Origin: a virus
IMG/VR virus record: IMGVR_UViG_3300047089_000244
Coordinates: 105,967-169,966 of that record
Reading direction: 5' to 3' (one strand)
Length of the DNA stretch: 64,000 nucleotides
Of this stretch, positions 16,434 to 25,347 are shown piece after piece. A model generated the notes under the pieces. It was not told the DNA's origin, searched no databases, and was given only the letters and a program-made list of their open reading frames with translations. A program made the translations under genes and the position numbers. Positions within the stretch are counted from its first letter, which is position 1, and every line of letters starts with the position of its first letter.

Positions 16434-19400
16434 CATACCTCCGGTTGTGCGTTGATATACTCTTGCGCTCGCTGGAGTAACGCGCTCTTCTCATTGAGAG
16501 TCGGGTCCGCCACCACATCGTTAGTTAGCTGTCGTAGGATTGTACCAACTTGTGGTCCCGGTTTCAAGCCGAGAGCCAAGAGGTCGTTCCCGTTGACGCT
16601 AATCGCCGACTGGGTGGTAGGCGCTCCGGACTGCCGAGACTGCTCCACGAGTTCGCGCATCGTATCAACAGGCGTCTTATAGGACGTATCGATTCCTTTG
16701 CCCTCGTTATCAGCCGCACGGAGCGTTAAGAGGTCATCTGCCGCCTCTCCCGTCTTGTTCAGGAACTTACGAGCCCCCTTAGCACTAGAGAATTGCGGGA
16801 ACATGTGCTGCGAGATCAAGTTGTGAATGTTGCGAATTTTGGTGACCGGATAGTTAAAGGTCTGGCGTAGGCGAGCCTCAGTCATATCCGCTCCGACTTT
16901 GGCGTGGTCGGCTCCCACTGGGACCCCTTCCAGCATGCCCGCGTAGTAGTGTGTCACGCCCGTCGCTGGGTCTATCCATGCAGAAGCGGGCTTGCCCGTA
17001 TCATGCAAGAGAGCAGCTAGGCGCAGGTCTGGATCTTTGGAAGCGCGCGAGACATTATCGAACACATTTAGGCTATGCTCACCTAGTGAATAATTATGGT
17101 GAGGGTTTTTCTGATCATAGTCGAAGTTATTCGCTAGCTCAGGGAAGAGATGTTTGAGTACGCCTGTTTCCTGAGCCAAGCGGAATGCGCCCGCTGGATT
17201 AGCGCTCGTCAGAAGCTTCTCAAGCTGTTGCTTTAGCGCATCAGGTGACTCCTGATCCAGACGGTGAGCGTACTCTTCCATCTCCTTACGCGTCTGCTCG
17301 TCCGGAACCAGTCCGTGGCGGGAGTGCATCGTGAGGGCTCGGACCAAACGTGTTGGGTCCTCATCGAATGATCCTGGGTGAGTAGTCCGTAAAGTATGGG
17401 ACTCAATGTCTCTAGCTCCTCCGTAGGGATCAAGCAATCGCCCCGACGAGTCAAGATCAACGGCCATAGAATTGGCCGTAAAGTCTCGTCGCTGTAAGTC
17501 TTTCTCGATTGGGAGATGATGATCGACTGTGATTTTTCCTTGTCCACGGGTTCCTCCTGATTCGTATGTGTCGGTGCGAGGAAGTGCGATCTCGACCTCT
17601 TGGCCTTTGGTATGATAGCGGTAGACGCCAAAGCGCTTACCCGTAAGATCCACGCGGCCCGGTAGATGCTCCAAGATGTTATTCACGTCCTCGGGCGGAA
17701 TACCCGATACCATAAGATCAATGTCCTTAGGCTCCTTCTGAAGGAGAGCATCTCGCACGGCTCCACCAACGACATAGACCTTACCGCCAGCTTCTTTAAG
17801 AGCTTGTGAGGCCGTCCAAGCAGCACCATCAGCAGCCGTAATCGAACGGATGTATGTGCCTACGTCCGCCGAAGCAACCTTGTGCTTTTCTCCTGTCTGG
17901 CTTTCCATTTCGAGGCTCGTGATCTCTAGTCCTGGGTGACTATAGTACCACAACTGCATCATGTGATATGTGGAGAACGGGATAGTAGTCGTCGTATTGA
18001 TGACCATCTTACCCTTTGGTTCGTAGTATCCCTCCACGATGCCACCTGGTGTAAACTGCCCCATGATGTCTGGAGTACGCATACCGGGGTGGCCTACCGT
18101 GATATAGTCCTTTTCGATGTCGTAGATGAAGGGGATTGGAGCCTGAAGCAAGTCCTTTCCTTCTTTGCCGCCTGCGGCCTCGAAGTGCCACCCCGCTTCG
18201 TTCCTCCATCCAGGACCAATCGGTTGTAGGTGTTCTGGAAGTTGAGAAGTTCCGTCTCTCTGTGCCTGCACGAACTCCTTAACCCGGTTCAAGTGAGATA
18301 CGTCCTCAGGAAGATCATCCTCTGTGATGTATTGGCCCCCGTGTGCGCCTATTTCTGTAGCGTGCTTGCCACGAGGGTCATAGGAGAACGAAGCATGTGG
18401 CCAATTGTTGGGATCTCTCAAAGAGAGATTCATGTCCGCCCCCATTACATGCTGACTAGAAGGATCGTAAACCATATCGTTTTGATCCTCTGATGTGCCC
18501 ATACCTCCCCAGCAATGGTGCATCATGTCCCCCTCTCTACCAACCTCATTCCAGCTAGGCAAATGTCGAATAGTCCACCCATCAGGAAATTGATGAAGAA
18601 TCTCCGTCTGCTCTGGTCCATGTACCTCTTCGAGTTTTGTCTTAAACCGTTGTTGTTGAGGAACGGTCATTCGTCCGAAGTGCCATTTGTCTGATGAAAC
18701 AAAAGCCCCCATCACAGGAATAGCCGTAGGTGTGACGTTGCGCGGTCGCAGTGGCAATGGCTCGTCTTTGTCTTCGATGGTCGGGAAGTGTCCGTCATCG
18801 ATCGGCGCAGCTTTGGGGTCCTGGTGATCCTGCGTATGCATAACGTAGGCTTTGAAATCTGGTAGCGTCTCGTTGCAATATGGGCAGGTGAGTTGACCTT
18901 GGGGCTCGCCATCAAAAGCTTTGCCCGGTTCTGCTTCTGGATCGCCCTTGTCGTATGTGGTCGGCCACTCCTTGTTCTTGATACGATCGTTCATGTCCGT
19001 GCCACCTGGGTACTCTGCAATGCGATACCCAAAGTCATCTGCCCATTCGATTAGTCCCGGCAGAGCAAACGGATTTGGAGGACGGTTGAAACTAGCTGTA
19101 CGACCTACTATCTCGATCTCATCGTGATTACCCCAGAACGGGCGACTGCTGAGCTTAAGCTTACCCTCGCGCCATCCATACCAGTATGACTTCTTGGCTC
19201 CAAAATCATCATGAATTGGTTGACCACTGCTATCTACCAAGCCACCCCACTTCCATCCAACTTGCTTGCTGTAATCCTTCATCATTTTTACTAGCCCGCG
19301 CAAGCCGATGTTGCTCTCGACACTCCAGAGAGCATCACGTCCGCGCACATTGACATACCCAACGGCCATCGGGCCGTTATGATCGGGAGCGATCTGAGCC

Positions 19401-20140
19401 TCTTCTGCCATCTGTTCGTGGTCGTCTACGGGTGAGACTTTGAACTCGCCGTTGCCGAAGATGAACTTATACTCATGCTCAACAGGTTCCTCCATCGAGA
19501 GATTGAGGTCGTCTATCACCGGGTCGTGGAAATCGCGTTGATTGAATTCCTCTTCTGCCTGCGGGCCTTCGCCAGGATACGCGTCGGAACCCGATCCACC
19601 GGAGTCGGCTTGCTTCAGAATCTTACCCTCTAGAGCGGCATTAGCACGTTCGGCAAATAACTGTGATCGCTGAGTGATGTTTGGCGACTGTTCTAGGTCT
19701 TCCCAGTCACGTTTGTCCTGTCCTGGTTGAGGATCACTCTGAATGCGGAAGTCGCGATAGAGAGGATTGGTTGCATGCGTGTAGACAATTGGGCCTGGCC
19801 TATGGCGCATCTGTTCAGGCTCATACTCATAGGGCTCATCCTCCGCGTCTTGTGGGCGCGGCGTACCTTTGACAGGAGTGAAAGCATACTGGTCGCCTGT
19901 GAGATCCACGACGTAATTCCTATCTGGGCTCACCCAGAAGAAGTGACCTTCCTTCTGGCCAATATGTCCGCCGCCGAGCTTGCTCTGAAGCCACTTAGAT
20001 GTAACGTAACAATGTCCAGCGCTCGGCTGTGGATGACCGCGAGAGTCCTCGGGGCGTGTCTCATCTGACCATGCGTGTTCTGCTGCGCGGCGTAGCTCGT
20101 GCAGTTTCTCTTGTGTGATCGTGTCTGGATCAAATCCCAT
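16433..20140 (-). CDS. 1235-aa protein ending in CCA-adding/poly(A)-polymerase head and HD domains
   Basis: Residues from about 788 form a class II tRNA nucleotidyltransferase-like head: YVVGGAVRDALL (792-797), DIDLM (806-810, the two catalytic Asp), and RRDFTANSMAVD (884-895), the template-type motif. An HD domain follows with ALLHDTGKP (HD at 1046-1047). The first 780 residues are different: a helical N-terminus and a C2H2-like finger (CPYCNETLPDFKAYVMHTQD). Near its middle is a segment GREGDMMHHCWGGMG resembling the PcfJ-like His-Cys motif. Known family members add CCA to tRNA 3' ends or poly(A) to RNA. None of the tRNA genes in this window encodes CCA, so CCA addition is the natural inference. 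Normal bacterial enzymes are 400-500 aa; this fusion is very unusual. It could also be a packaged multi-domain virion protein whose head modifies host RNA. Confidence 0.8.
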   Translation of the reverse strand: MGFDPDTITQEKLHELRRAAEHAWSDETRPEDSRGHPQPSAGHCYVTSKWLQSKLGGGHIGQKEGHFFWVSPDRNYVVDLTGDQYAFTPVKGTPRPQDAEDEPYEYEPEQMRHRPGPIVYTHATNPLYRDFRIQSDPQPGQDKRDWEDLEQSPNITQRSQLFAERANAALEGKILKQADSGGSGSDAYPGEGPQAEEEFNQRDFHDPVIDDLNLSMEEPVEHEYKFIFGNGEFKVSPVDDHEQMAEEAQIAPDHNGPMAVGYVNVRGRDALWSVESNIGLRGLVKMMKDYSKQVGWKWGGLVDSSGQPIHDDFGAKKSYWYGWREGKLKLSSRPFWGNHDEIEIVGRTASFNRPPNPFALPGLIEWADDFGYRIAEYPGGTDMNDRIKNKEWPTTYDKGDPEAEPGKAFDGEPQGQLTCPYCNETLPDFKAYVMHTQDHQDPKAAPIDDGHFPTIEDKDEPLPLRPRNVTPTAIPVMGAFVSSDKWHFGRMTVPQQQRFKTKLEEVHGPEQTEILHQFPDGWTIRHLPSWNEVGREGDMMHHCWGGMGTSEDQNDMVYDPSSQHVMGADMNLSLRDPNNWPHASFSYDPRGKHATEIGAHGGQYITEDDLPEDVSHLNRVKEFVQAQRDGTSQLPEHLQPIGPGWRNEAGWHFEAAGGKEGKDLLQAPIPFIYDIEKDYITVGHPGMRTPDIMGQFTPGGIVEGYYEPKGKMVINTTTTIPFSTYHMMQLWYYSHPGLEITSLEMESQTGEKHKVASADVGTYIRSITAADGAAWTASQALKEAGGKVYVVGGAVRDALLQKEPKDIDLMVSGIPPEDVNNILEHLPGRVDLTGKRFGVYRYHTKGQEVEIALPRTDTYESGGTRGQGKITVDHHLPIEKDLQRRDFTANSMAVDLDSSGRLLDPYGGARDIESHTLRTTHPGSFDEDPTRLVRALTMHSRHGLVPDEQTRKEMEEYAHRLDQESPDALKQQLEKLLTSANPAGAFRLAQETGVLKHLFPELANNFDYDQKNPHHNYSLGEHSLNVFDNVSRASKDPDLRLAALLHDTGKPASAWIDPATGVTHYYAGMLEGVPVGADHAKVGADMTEARLRQTFNYPVTKIRNIHNLISQHMFPQFSSAKGARKFLNKTGEAADDLLTLRAADNEGKGIDTSYKTPVDTMRELVEQSRQSGAPTTQSAISVNGNDLLALGLKPGPQVGTILRQLTNDVVADPTLNEKSALLQRAQEYINAQPEV

Positions 20141-20153
20141 CGCTTATTACTAC

Positions 20154-20921
20154 TTAGAAGGGTAGATCATCTTCGGGATGTGGGGTTGGGAAATGAGGAG
20201 CACCATTGTGTGGGTTCATAAAGGGGTTCTCGAACGGCAATTCCTCCAAGAGCTTTTGCCCTGCGTTACTACGAAATGCCGCTACCCCATTATGAGGTCG
20301 GCCTTGTGCATTATGCCATGTTTCTAGAGGCATCTCTTTAACATAGACTGAAGCCATACTTGTGCGATAATTGAGCAACACCAATACCCCTAAGACACCT
20401 CGAAGGCCAAGTTCTGCTGCGGCATTATTCTTTGATTCTCTCTCGTGTACTCGACCAGGAATAAAGCGATGATTCTGCGCATCGAACCCTAGAGTCTTTA
20501 CCTCGATTCCCCATTCCTTGGTAGTGCCATCAAGTGGAGAATTAGCCGCCGCGCCACCCGGATGCCACCACATAATCGGTCCGTAACCCGGAAGTCCATG
20601 TCTGGCTATAAGGTCCTCACCGATCTGTCCTTGCTCTCCCATTGAGAGGCCGATACGAGTTCCACCACCCGCAGAGAAGGACTCTAGATGATCTTCAGGT
20701 GATCCGTGCCACGGTAAATGTGACATGGTGTCATAGGTCGATCTACATTTTGGACAAGTATAATAGCCCGCGTCCTGATGCTCCTGAACTTCTTGCTGCG
20801 CTTCAGGAGAGATGAAGAAGTTACAGCCCGGCTTATAGCACTTCTCATAGCCATCCTTCGCTAGCTCTTCGGCTTCCTCAGGAGAATACGCGCGGGCTCC
20901 ATGTTCATTATCAAGCAGCAT
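20154..20921 (-). CDS. Zinc-finger protein with possible PD-(D/E)XK nuclease fold
   Basis: 255 aa. N-terminal region has CYKPGC and CPKC pairs (about residues 28-60), a probable zinc site. Around residues 128-145 NSPLDGTTKEWGIEVKTLG fits the D...ExK signature of restriction-like nucleases, preceded by a helical GEQGQIGEDLIARHG with a conserved Glu. A nuclease role is an inference from this motif only. It overlaps the zinc-ribbon gene upstream and is 14 bases from the CCA-domain gene. Confidence 0.5.
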   Translation of the reverse strand: MLLDNEHGARAYSPEEAEELAKDGYEKCYKPGCNFFISPEAQQEVQEHQDAGYYTCPKCRSTYDTMSHLPWHGSPEDHLESFSAGGGTRIGLSMGEQGQIGEDLIARHGLPGYGPIMWWHPGGAAANSPLDGTTKEWGIEVKTLGFDAQNHRFIPGRVHERESKNNAAAELGLRGVLGVLVLLNYRTSMASVYVKEMPLETWHNAQGRPHNGVAAFRSNAGQKLLEELPFENPFMNPHNGAPHFPTPHPEDDLPF

Positions 20922-21129
20922 CGATTTCGCGTCTCTTAGCGGTTGCTACAGAAATGGCTAGAATTGGGCCATCGCAATAACTACAAATCGCAACCGGCGC
21001 ATGATATCGCATGGTATAGCTAGGAAGCGCAACAAGAGTGATAGATGGCTTTCTCGCCTTTGCCCATCGCTCCTCACAATTCTCACAGACCTCTCCGGCC
21101 TTCTGAAACTCGAAATTGTCTTTCCTCAT
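20911..21129 (-). CDS. Small zinc-ribbon protein
   Basis: 72 aa with CENC and CSYC pairs separated by about 30 residues (VCENCEERWAKARKPS, AICSYCDGPI), a classic four-Cys ribbon. Probably binds nucleic acid or a protein partner. Overlaps both neighbours. Confidence 0.6.
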   Translation of the reverse strand: MRKDNFEFQKAGEVCENCEERWAKARKPSITLVALPSYTMRYHAPVAICSYCDGPILAISVATAKRREIDAA

Positions 21130-21794
21130 TTGTTCTCATTCTTTACCTGTTGCTCGATAACGCCAGCTATCGTTGCATCCTGTAAAGAAGCAAGAAGATG
21201 AGCTAGTTGTGACTGCACAATTAAAGCATATTCAGGCTCTCGCGCAGCGTGAAAAACGCGAGGGGTAATCATAGGGAGAGCACCAGGAACCTCCATATAA
21301 TCTAAAGCAATAACCAAATATGCAGGAGCTTTAGTCAAAGCTTCACCGGCTTGCACAGCCAAATCCTCATATTTATCGGCATCCCCCGGCTCCTTTACAT
21401 CATCTTCCACAACAGACGCGTCAGATGAAGGAGCCTCAATTTGCTGGGTCGATCCTAAAGCACTAAAGATAGACTTGACGAAATTTTCAGTAATCCCTCT
21501 TACCTTATCCTCAATCTCCTCTTGGTTATTCTGTTGCGTTGGATCATCCATCTTGTTCTCCTCTACTGCTTCGAATTGACCCTCCCAGGTCCAACCATCC
21601 TCTTGCCCATTATAGGCCCAATGGTCTTTGTCCCATTCGATTAAGACTTGGGGATATCCATATTTATCTCGTTTGCGCTTTCTGATCCAGCCCTCATTCC
21701 CGACACGGCTGAATCCATTATAAAGACCTGGGTCCACCCCTTCGCGTAGCTTGACGCGCGTGTTGATCATAAATCGCTGCTCGGGCTTATTCAT
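21126..21794 (-). CDS. Protein of unknown function with acidic middle
   Basis: 222 aa. N-terminal SH3-like domain (MINTRVKLREGVDPGLYNGF...GYPQVLIEWDKD), acidic low-complexity linker (about 75-150), helical C-terminal part (YALIVQSQLAHLLASLQDAT). No recognised family. Confidence 0.55.
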   Translation of the reverse strand: MNKPEQRFMINTRVKLREGVDPGLYNGFSRVGNEGWIRKRKRDKYGYPQVLIEWDKDHWAYNGQEDGWTWEGQFEAVEENKMDDPTQQNNQEEIEDKVRGITENFVKSIFSALGSTQQIEAPSSDASVVEDDVKEPGDADKYEDLAVQAGEALTKAPAYLVIALDYMEVPGALPMITPRVFHAAREPEYALIVQSQLAHLLASLQDATIAGVIEQQVKNENK

Positions 21795-21809
21795 GTGACT
21801 ATCTATCCA

Positions 21810-22163
21810 TTATGCTCCCGCTGGTGGATCTTGTAAAGGTTGAGGGTTTGATATACCCGCAGGCTGTGGGATTGTTTGAGAATCGAACACCCGCGCAAGC
21901 TGTGAGCCTGCTTGAGCAACTAACCGGCCCTGCTGAACGATCGCGCCATTGAGCGCATTGATCGCCTTGATTGCTGTATGTGTCAAGAAGAAAACAGCAA
22001 GCCCCGCCCACGCAGTCGTAGCATAGCCGAGGAAGAAACTACCCAACGCCATGCTTGTCAAAGTAATATCCGAAATAATCGCCAGGACCAAACCAAATAC
22101 ATAGTTAAAAGCATAGGCTGGAAATTCCTTGAAGATGGAAAGGATAGTTTGCTGTTCTTTCAT
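21810..22163 (-). CDS. Membrane protein with two transmembrane helices
   Basis: 117 aa. Hydrophobic helices at about residues 18-40 and 42-62, then a soluble helix and a Pro-rich tail. Topology is compatible with a holin but it is far from the lysin. Overlaps the kinase gene by 4 bases. Confidence 0.55.
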   Translation of the reverse strand: MKEQQTILSIFKEFPAYAFNYVFGLVLAIISDITLTSMALGSFFLGYATTAWAGLAVFFLTHTAIKAINALNGAIVQQGRLVAQAGSQLARVFDSQTIPQPAGISNPQPLQDPPAGA

Positions 22164-22648
22164 GTCGTCGCCCCAATGATCGTAGTAGAAGTGTAATGCT
22201 CATCCAGGATAGCAGAACGCGATTCACGGAACTTAGTCAACATTATATTCTGAGCCTGCAATGGAACAAGCGCTGCACCAGTCCGTTGGGCATTACGATG
22301 CAAGGCTTGAGTGGGGTTATCGAAGAAGATCAAGTGCTTCTCTGCACCGTGGTAATCGGCGAGATCCGAGAGCTTCCAACGCGCCTGATAAGCCAACGAC
22401 GTGGCATCAGCAACAGCATCTTCGCCTTCTTCTAGTATCTCACCCAGATGGCGATGGAACTCAGCGAAAACTTCCCCGTTGCGTTTTGCATCATATGGCT
22501 CTCCCGGCCATTTATACTCACGAATCCGATCGCTACTAACGATTGACCACGGCGAAAAGAATGTTCGCGCCCAGGTAGACTTGCCGCTTCCTGGAATGCC
22601 TGCCAAGATGAACAAGCGAGGATTATGTCGTTCAATAGAGAAATCCAT
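22160..22648 (-). CDS. P-loop kinase, polynucleotide-kinase-like
   Basis: 162 aa from the ATG at 22648. Walker A LFILAGIPGSGKSTWART at residues about 11-28, then SSDRIREY (the D of the phosphate-acceptor loop), ADATSLAYQARW and a lid-type HRNAQRTGAALVP with arginines. This matches the kinase module of T4 Pnk and related AAA_33 kinases, which phosphorylate 5'-OH ends of RNA or DNA; there is no 3'-phosphatase domain. With the RNA ligase at 51.2-51.9 kb it could form an RNA repair pair that restores tRNAs cut by host anticodon nucleases. Other small kinases (zeta-toxin-like) share the fold. Confidence 0.75.
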   Translation of the reverse strand: MDFSIERHNPRLFILAGIPGSGKSTWARTFFSPWSIVSSDRIREYKWPGEPYDAKRNGEVFAEFHRHLGEILEEGEDAVADATSLAYQARWKLSDLADYHGAEKHLIFFDNPTQALHRNAQRTGAALVPLQAQNIMLTKFRESRSAILDEHYTSTTIIGATT

Positions 22649-22877
22649 AAATTTCATCCTTTAAGTCTTCGAGTTCCATAAGGTGATCGTCATTCTCACA
22701 AATGTCTCGCAAAGCTTGATACCACCGCTCTAGGTCAGAGCGTTCCGGACTAGTGGCCTTAGCCTCTATGAGTTTTGTCGGTTTGTCAGGAAGGCGCTCT
22801 TGCCATTCTTTGCGCGCGTACGCCTCCTCATCAAAGCTACTCGTCCTCTGAAATAGGCCCCTGTGTATCGGGTTCAT
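22632..22877 (-). CDS. Small charged protein, unknown function
   Basis: 81 aa from the ATG at 22877 (MNPIHRGLFQRTSSFDEEAY). Helical, acidic C-terminal half (HLMELEDLKDEIYGFLY). Overlaps both neighbours (41 bases with the upstream gene), which is unusually long for this region. Confidence 0.5.
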   Translation of the reverse strand: MNPIHRGLFQRTSSFDEEAYARKEWQERLPDKPTKLIEAKATSPERSDLERWYQALRDICENDDHLMELEDLKDEIYGFLY

Positions 22878-23145
22878 CCTCAGTCTCCTCATCTAATAGG
22901 CCAAGATAACCTGCCAGGGTCATGTGCGATCGATCAAGCTGTTTGGCCAACTGGCTTTCCTGTGGCATTGTCAAACCACGCCGATAGCTGTCGGCTAGAT
23001 CGGTCGCCTGAATATAACTCAACGCCATATTGACGGACCAAAGCGCCTCATGTAGATGGTGCCGCATAACCGGCAAATATTCAGTCGGATCATTCTCAGG
23101 AAGCTTAGGCTCCTCCTCGACCTCTATCTCAGACCCATCGCTCAT
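22837..23145 (-). CDS. Acidic small protein, unknown function
   Basis: 102 aa; acidic ends with a helical middle (LPVMRHHLHEALWSVNMALS). No family recognised. Confidence 0.55.
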   Translation of the reverse strand: MSDGSEIEVEEEPKLPENDPTEYLPVMRHHLHEALWSVNMALSYIQATDLADSYRRGLTMPQESQLAKQLDRSHMTLAGYLGLLDEETEDEPDTQGPISEDE

Positions 23146-23327
23146 AACTCTTCCGCTTCTATAACAGAGGCTCCTGTGTGACCAATAATATTCTGTATAG
23201 CTTGCTCAAGGTTACCTTCAGCCTCGCTCTCAAATATATCGGCGAGACGAAGAATCTTGATAGTTGCTGTGAACTCAACCTCTACCAATTCGTCCTTCTC
23301 TATTCTATCGATGATCGATTCACTCAT
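23142..23327 (-). CDS. Small protein, unknown function
   Basis: 61 aa from the ATG at 23327 (MSESIIDRIEKDELVEVEFT). The longer open frame overlaps the neighbour heavily. Beta strand VEVEFTATIKILRLADI then helix. Unknown. Confidence 0.55.
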   Translation of the reverse strand: MSESIIDRIEKDELVEVEFTATIKILRLADIFESEAEGNLEQAIQNIIGHTGASVIEAEEL

Positions 23328-23631
23328 GAGGGATCTTCCTTTCCGTAGGCTGGATGACTTGTCCGAGGAGTTGAATCCGCGCCTCAGCGTGCTCATCAAA
23401 CTCATCATCAATAGCTTCGGCCTTATCTACGTCTAGGCCATAGCCCTTGTCGAAGATGATCCCCTCCGGGTCCTCGCGAAGATCCCAGACGCCACTCAGA
23501 TGCTCTGAGCCGTCTTCCTCGCTCGTAATCTCAAGGGATAGGCCGAGAGGGTGGAAGAAGCGACGGTTAGCCTCTTGGAGGTATCCGCGCTCGCGGAACT
23601 CCTTGATGTCGATGTATTTGATGTCAGCCAT
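23320..23631 (-). CDS. Conserved phage protein, unknown function
   Basis: 103 aa. The N-terminal pattern EFRERGYLQEANRRFFHPLG followed by LSLEI is one I recall from many small actinobacteriophage and bacterial hypotheticals. Compact alpha/beta fold with an acidic region (DEFDEHAE). Unknown function. Confidence 0.6.
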   Translation of the reverse strand: MADIKYIDIKEFRERGYLQEANRRFFHPLGLSLEITSEEDGSEHLSGVWDLREDPEGIIFDKGYGLDVDKAEAIDDEFDEHAEARIQLLGQVIQPTERKIPHE

Positions 23632-23646
23632 GGTGGGATTGTAGCA

Positions 23647-23982
23647 CTACAAGCGACCTTCGCGCTCTTCAACCTCGATAGCAGGAGCGTGCATGCGCAA
23701 TCCTTGATCGTCATCCCCCATGAGGCCAGTCAAGGTCAATGGCCATACATCACCATTTTCACCGCGCTTCTTATCCTCGTATGGCTTGACAACGCGCTGG
23801 ATGAAATCCAGCTTTGCGCCTTCCAAGGAACCGAGTATCTCGGCGATCTGCTGATAGCATAGACCCTCGCTCTCAAGATACCCCTTGATGAGTTGCTGAA
23901 TGGCATAGGTTAGCTCTCCCGGACTGGCCGGAGAGTGACCTCGATCCAGTTCTGCCTTTACGTCTGGTGTAATATACGGCAT
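23647..23982 (-). CDS. Conserved phage protein, unknown function
   Basis: 111 aa. MPYITPDVKAELDRGHSPAS, then GELTYAIQQLIKGYLES, the pattern of a widespread phage hypothetical family (DUF6899-like by recollection). Helical. Unknown function. Confidence 0.6.
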   Translation of the reverse strand: MPYITPDVKAELDRGHSPASPGELTYAIQQLIKGYLESEGLCYQQIAEILGSLEGAKLDFIQRVVKPYEDKKRGENGDVWPLTLTGLMGDDDQGLRMHAPAIEVEEREGRL

Positions 23983-24377
23983 CAGATACCGTGCGCTCTT
24001 TGTAGATCACGACGCGACACTTTCTTGAGGCTCGGGTAATGAACGATCTCTAGGCCCAAGAGACGACCGAAGTACGTCTCCAGTTTTGCCCCTTTGGAAT
24101 ACTGCCATCCGGGCAGAACCGCAATGCCTTCAATACCTGTGTCTCCAATAAGCTTGAGGTCTTCCGACAGAAGCTCAGCCCAAGAACGTACGGACGCGCC
24201 TAGACCATCTTTGGACTTGAGGAGTTGGCGGCGCTCAGCCGGGATATCAAGATCCACCGGCAGAACAGCATCGAAGTCGCGCTCGATCAAGTCCTTTTGG
24301 GCGCTTAGGAACGCTGGAACGTTGAACTGCGGATGACCGCTCATAGGTCCTGCGATGTATATACGATGTGTCTTCAT
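23982..24377 (-). CDS. Nucleoside 2-deoxyribosyltransferase-like protein (DUF4406 type)
   Basis: 131 aa. YIAGPMSGHPQFNVPAF at the start and AVLPGWQYSKGAKLE at residues about 88-102 match the DUF4406 group of the nucleoside deoxyribosyltransferase superfamily. These may cleave or swap bases on (deoxy)nucleosides. Fits the nucleotide-metabolism gene two places upstream. Confidence 0.7.
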   Translation of the reverse strand: MKTHRIYIAGPMSGHPQFNVPAFLSAQKDLIERDFDAVLPVDLDIPAERRQLLKSKDGLGASVRSWAELLSEDLKLIGDTGIEGIAVLPGWQYSKGAKLETYFGRLLGLEIVHYPSLKKVSRRDLQRAHGI

Positions 24378-24410
24378 GATACCTCCTAGAGTAGCAGATA
24401 CGATTCTTCG

Positions 24411-24545
24411 TTATAGCAAAAGCAACGCGTTAGCAACGGCCAACATGATCGTCGCTACGCCTACCTTGTAGTTGTGTTCCGCAAATGCCACAACGCCAAT
24501 AAGCGCGAATGATGCAACGGCGATATAAGTAAAGATCAGTTTCAC
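24411..24545 (-). CDS. Small membrane protein, GTG start
   Basis: 44 aa with two predicted transmembrane helices (KLIFTYIAVASFALIGVVAF and VGVATIMLAVANALLLL). The GTG overlaps the upstream stop (GTGA). Unknown function. Confidence 0.5.
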   Translation of the reverse strand: MKLIFTYIAVASFALIGVVAFAEHNYKVGVATIMLAVANALLLL

Positions 24546-25021
24546 TGACTTACACCATCTGATCCGTCTCTCGTTAGATGCTGGGTGCCACTAATCGATC
24601 CCAACATAGTACCATTCCACCCTTGGCCAACTGGTTTTGTATATGGTGATCGATCATCTTTCTCCGGATACTGCTCCTCAAAGCGCATAAGTGCAAGAAG
24701 ATGAAAGATGGCTGAAGCTAAATGATGACATTGTGTCTCCTCATCAAGTGTCTCATGCTCTTGCCAAAACTTCTTCATGTGTCGCTGTGCCGATGCGTAT
24801 GAAGAAGACCAGACATACCCCTTCTCCCAATTGCGCGCCGCATACTTGAGTGCACCCTTACCATAAAGCTCAGCTACCTTGTCAAGCTGATCCCAAGGTA
24901 GTAAGTCATAGCGCTGGATCTTTTGACCCTTTTCTCCTCCAGTAGCCTCGTCTCTGACACGAATCTCGTCCTTACGGAGGTTATCAAACATTCCTCCATG
25001 ATCCGATCCATCTGCTGGCAT
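24542..25021 (-). CDS. dATP/dGTP diphosphohydrolase-like protein
   Basis: 159 aa. Residues about 33-118 carry the family pattern: KIQRYDLLPWDQLDKVAELY, GALKYAARNWEKG, SAQRHMKKFWQEHETLDEET, HHLASAIFHLLALMRF, with the metal-binding Glu/His helices of an all-alpha NTP pyrophosphohydrolase. Members hydrolyse dNTPs to dNMPs and PPi and are common in phages. Probably balances the dNTP pool with the class II ribonucleotide reductase. No PurZ homologue is seen here, so no evidence for 2-aminoadenine DNA. Confidence 0.75.
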   Translation of the reverse strand: MPADGSDHGGMFDNLRKDEIRVRDEATGGEKGQKIQRYDLLPWDQLDKVAELYGKGALKYAARNWEKGYVWSSSYASAQRHMKKFWQEHETLDEETQCHHLASAIFHLLALMRFEEQYPEKDDRSPYTKPVGQGWNGTMLGSISGTQHLTRDGSDGVSQ

Positions 25022-25347
25022 TATACTGTCTCCTCTTTCATAGTTGTGTAATACCCGACCGAGCGATTCGGGATTAGTTCGCCTCGATTGTTTTCTTTCG
25101 TAGGCGGCTGCGTCAAATCTTCTAGCTGCCGTAACTCCTCGCAGACCCCTCGCTTACTATGCTTCCTGCCGCATAGTTTACACCAGGCAACCGCACGGGT
25201 CTCCTTATGCGACACGGGGTGTAGAGCACGCGCAGCCTTGATCCACCAAGGGATCAAAGGATTCGTGTAGAACTCCTTCTCTTCATCCGCCGCTTGGACC
25301 TTTGCGAAATCCCCTAGAGGAATAATCGGGCTCTTACGTTTCCTCAT
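25021..25347 (-). CDS. Small zinc-binding protein, unknown function
   Basis: 108 aa with WCKLCGRKHSKRGVC (CxxC...C) around residue 55-70. Basic start (MRKRKSPIIPLGDF). Unknown. Confidence 0.55.
   Translation of the reverse strand: MRKRKSPIIPLGDFAKVQAADEEKEFYTNPLIPWWIKAARALHPVSHKETRAVAWCKLCGRKHSKRGVCEELRQLEDLTQPPTKENNRGELIPNRSVGYYTTMKEETV

Noticed and set aside
24542-25021. Evidence for 2-aminoadenine (Z) DNA from the dNTP diphosphohydrolase
   Set aside because: This enzyme family is common in phages with normal DNA, and no PurZ-like synthetase is visible in the window.
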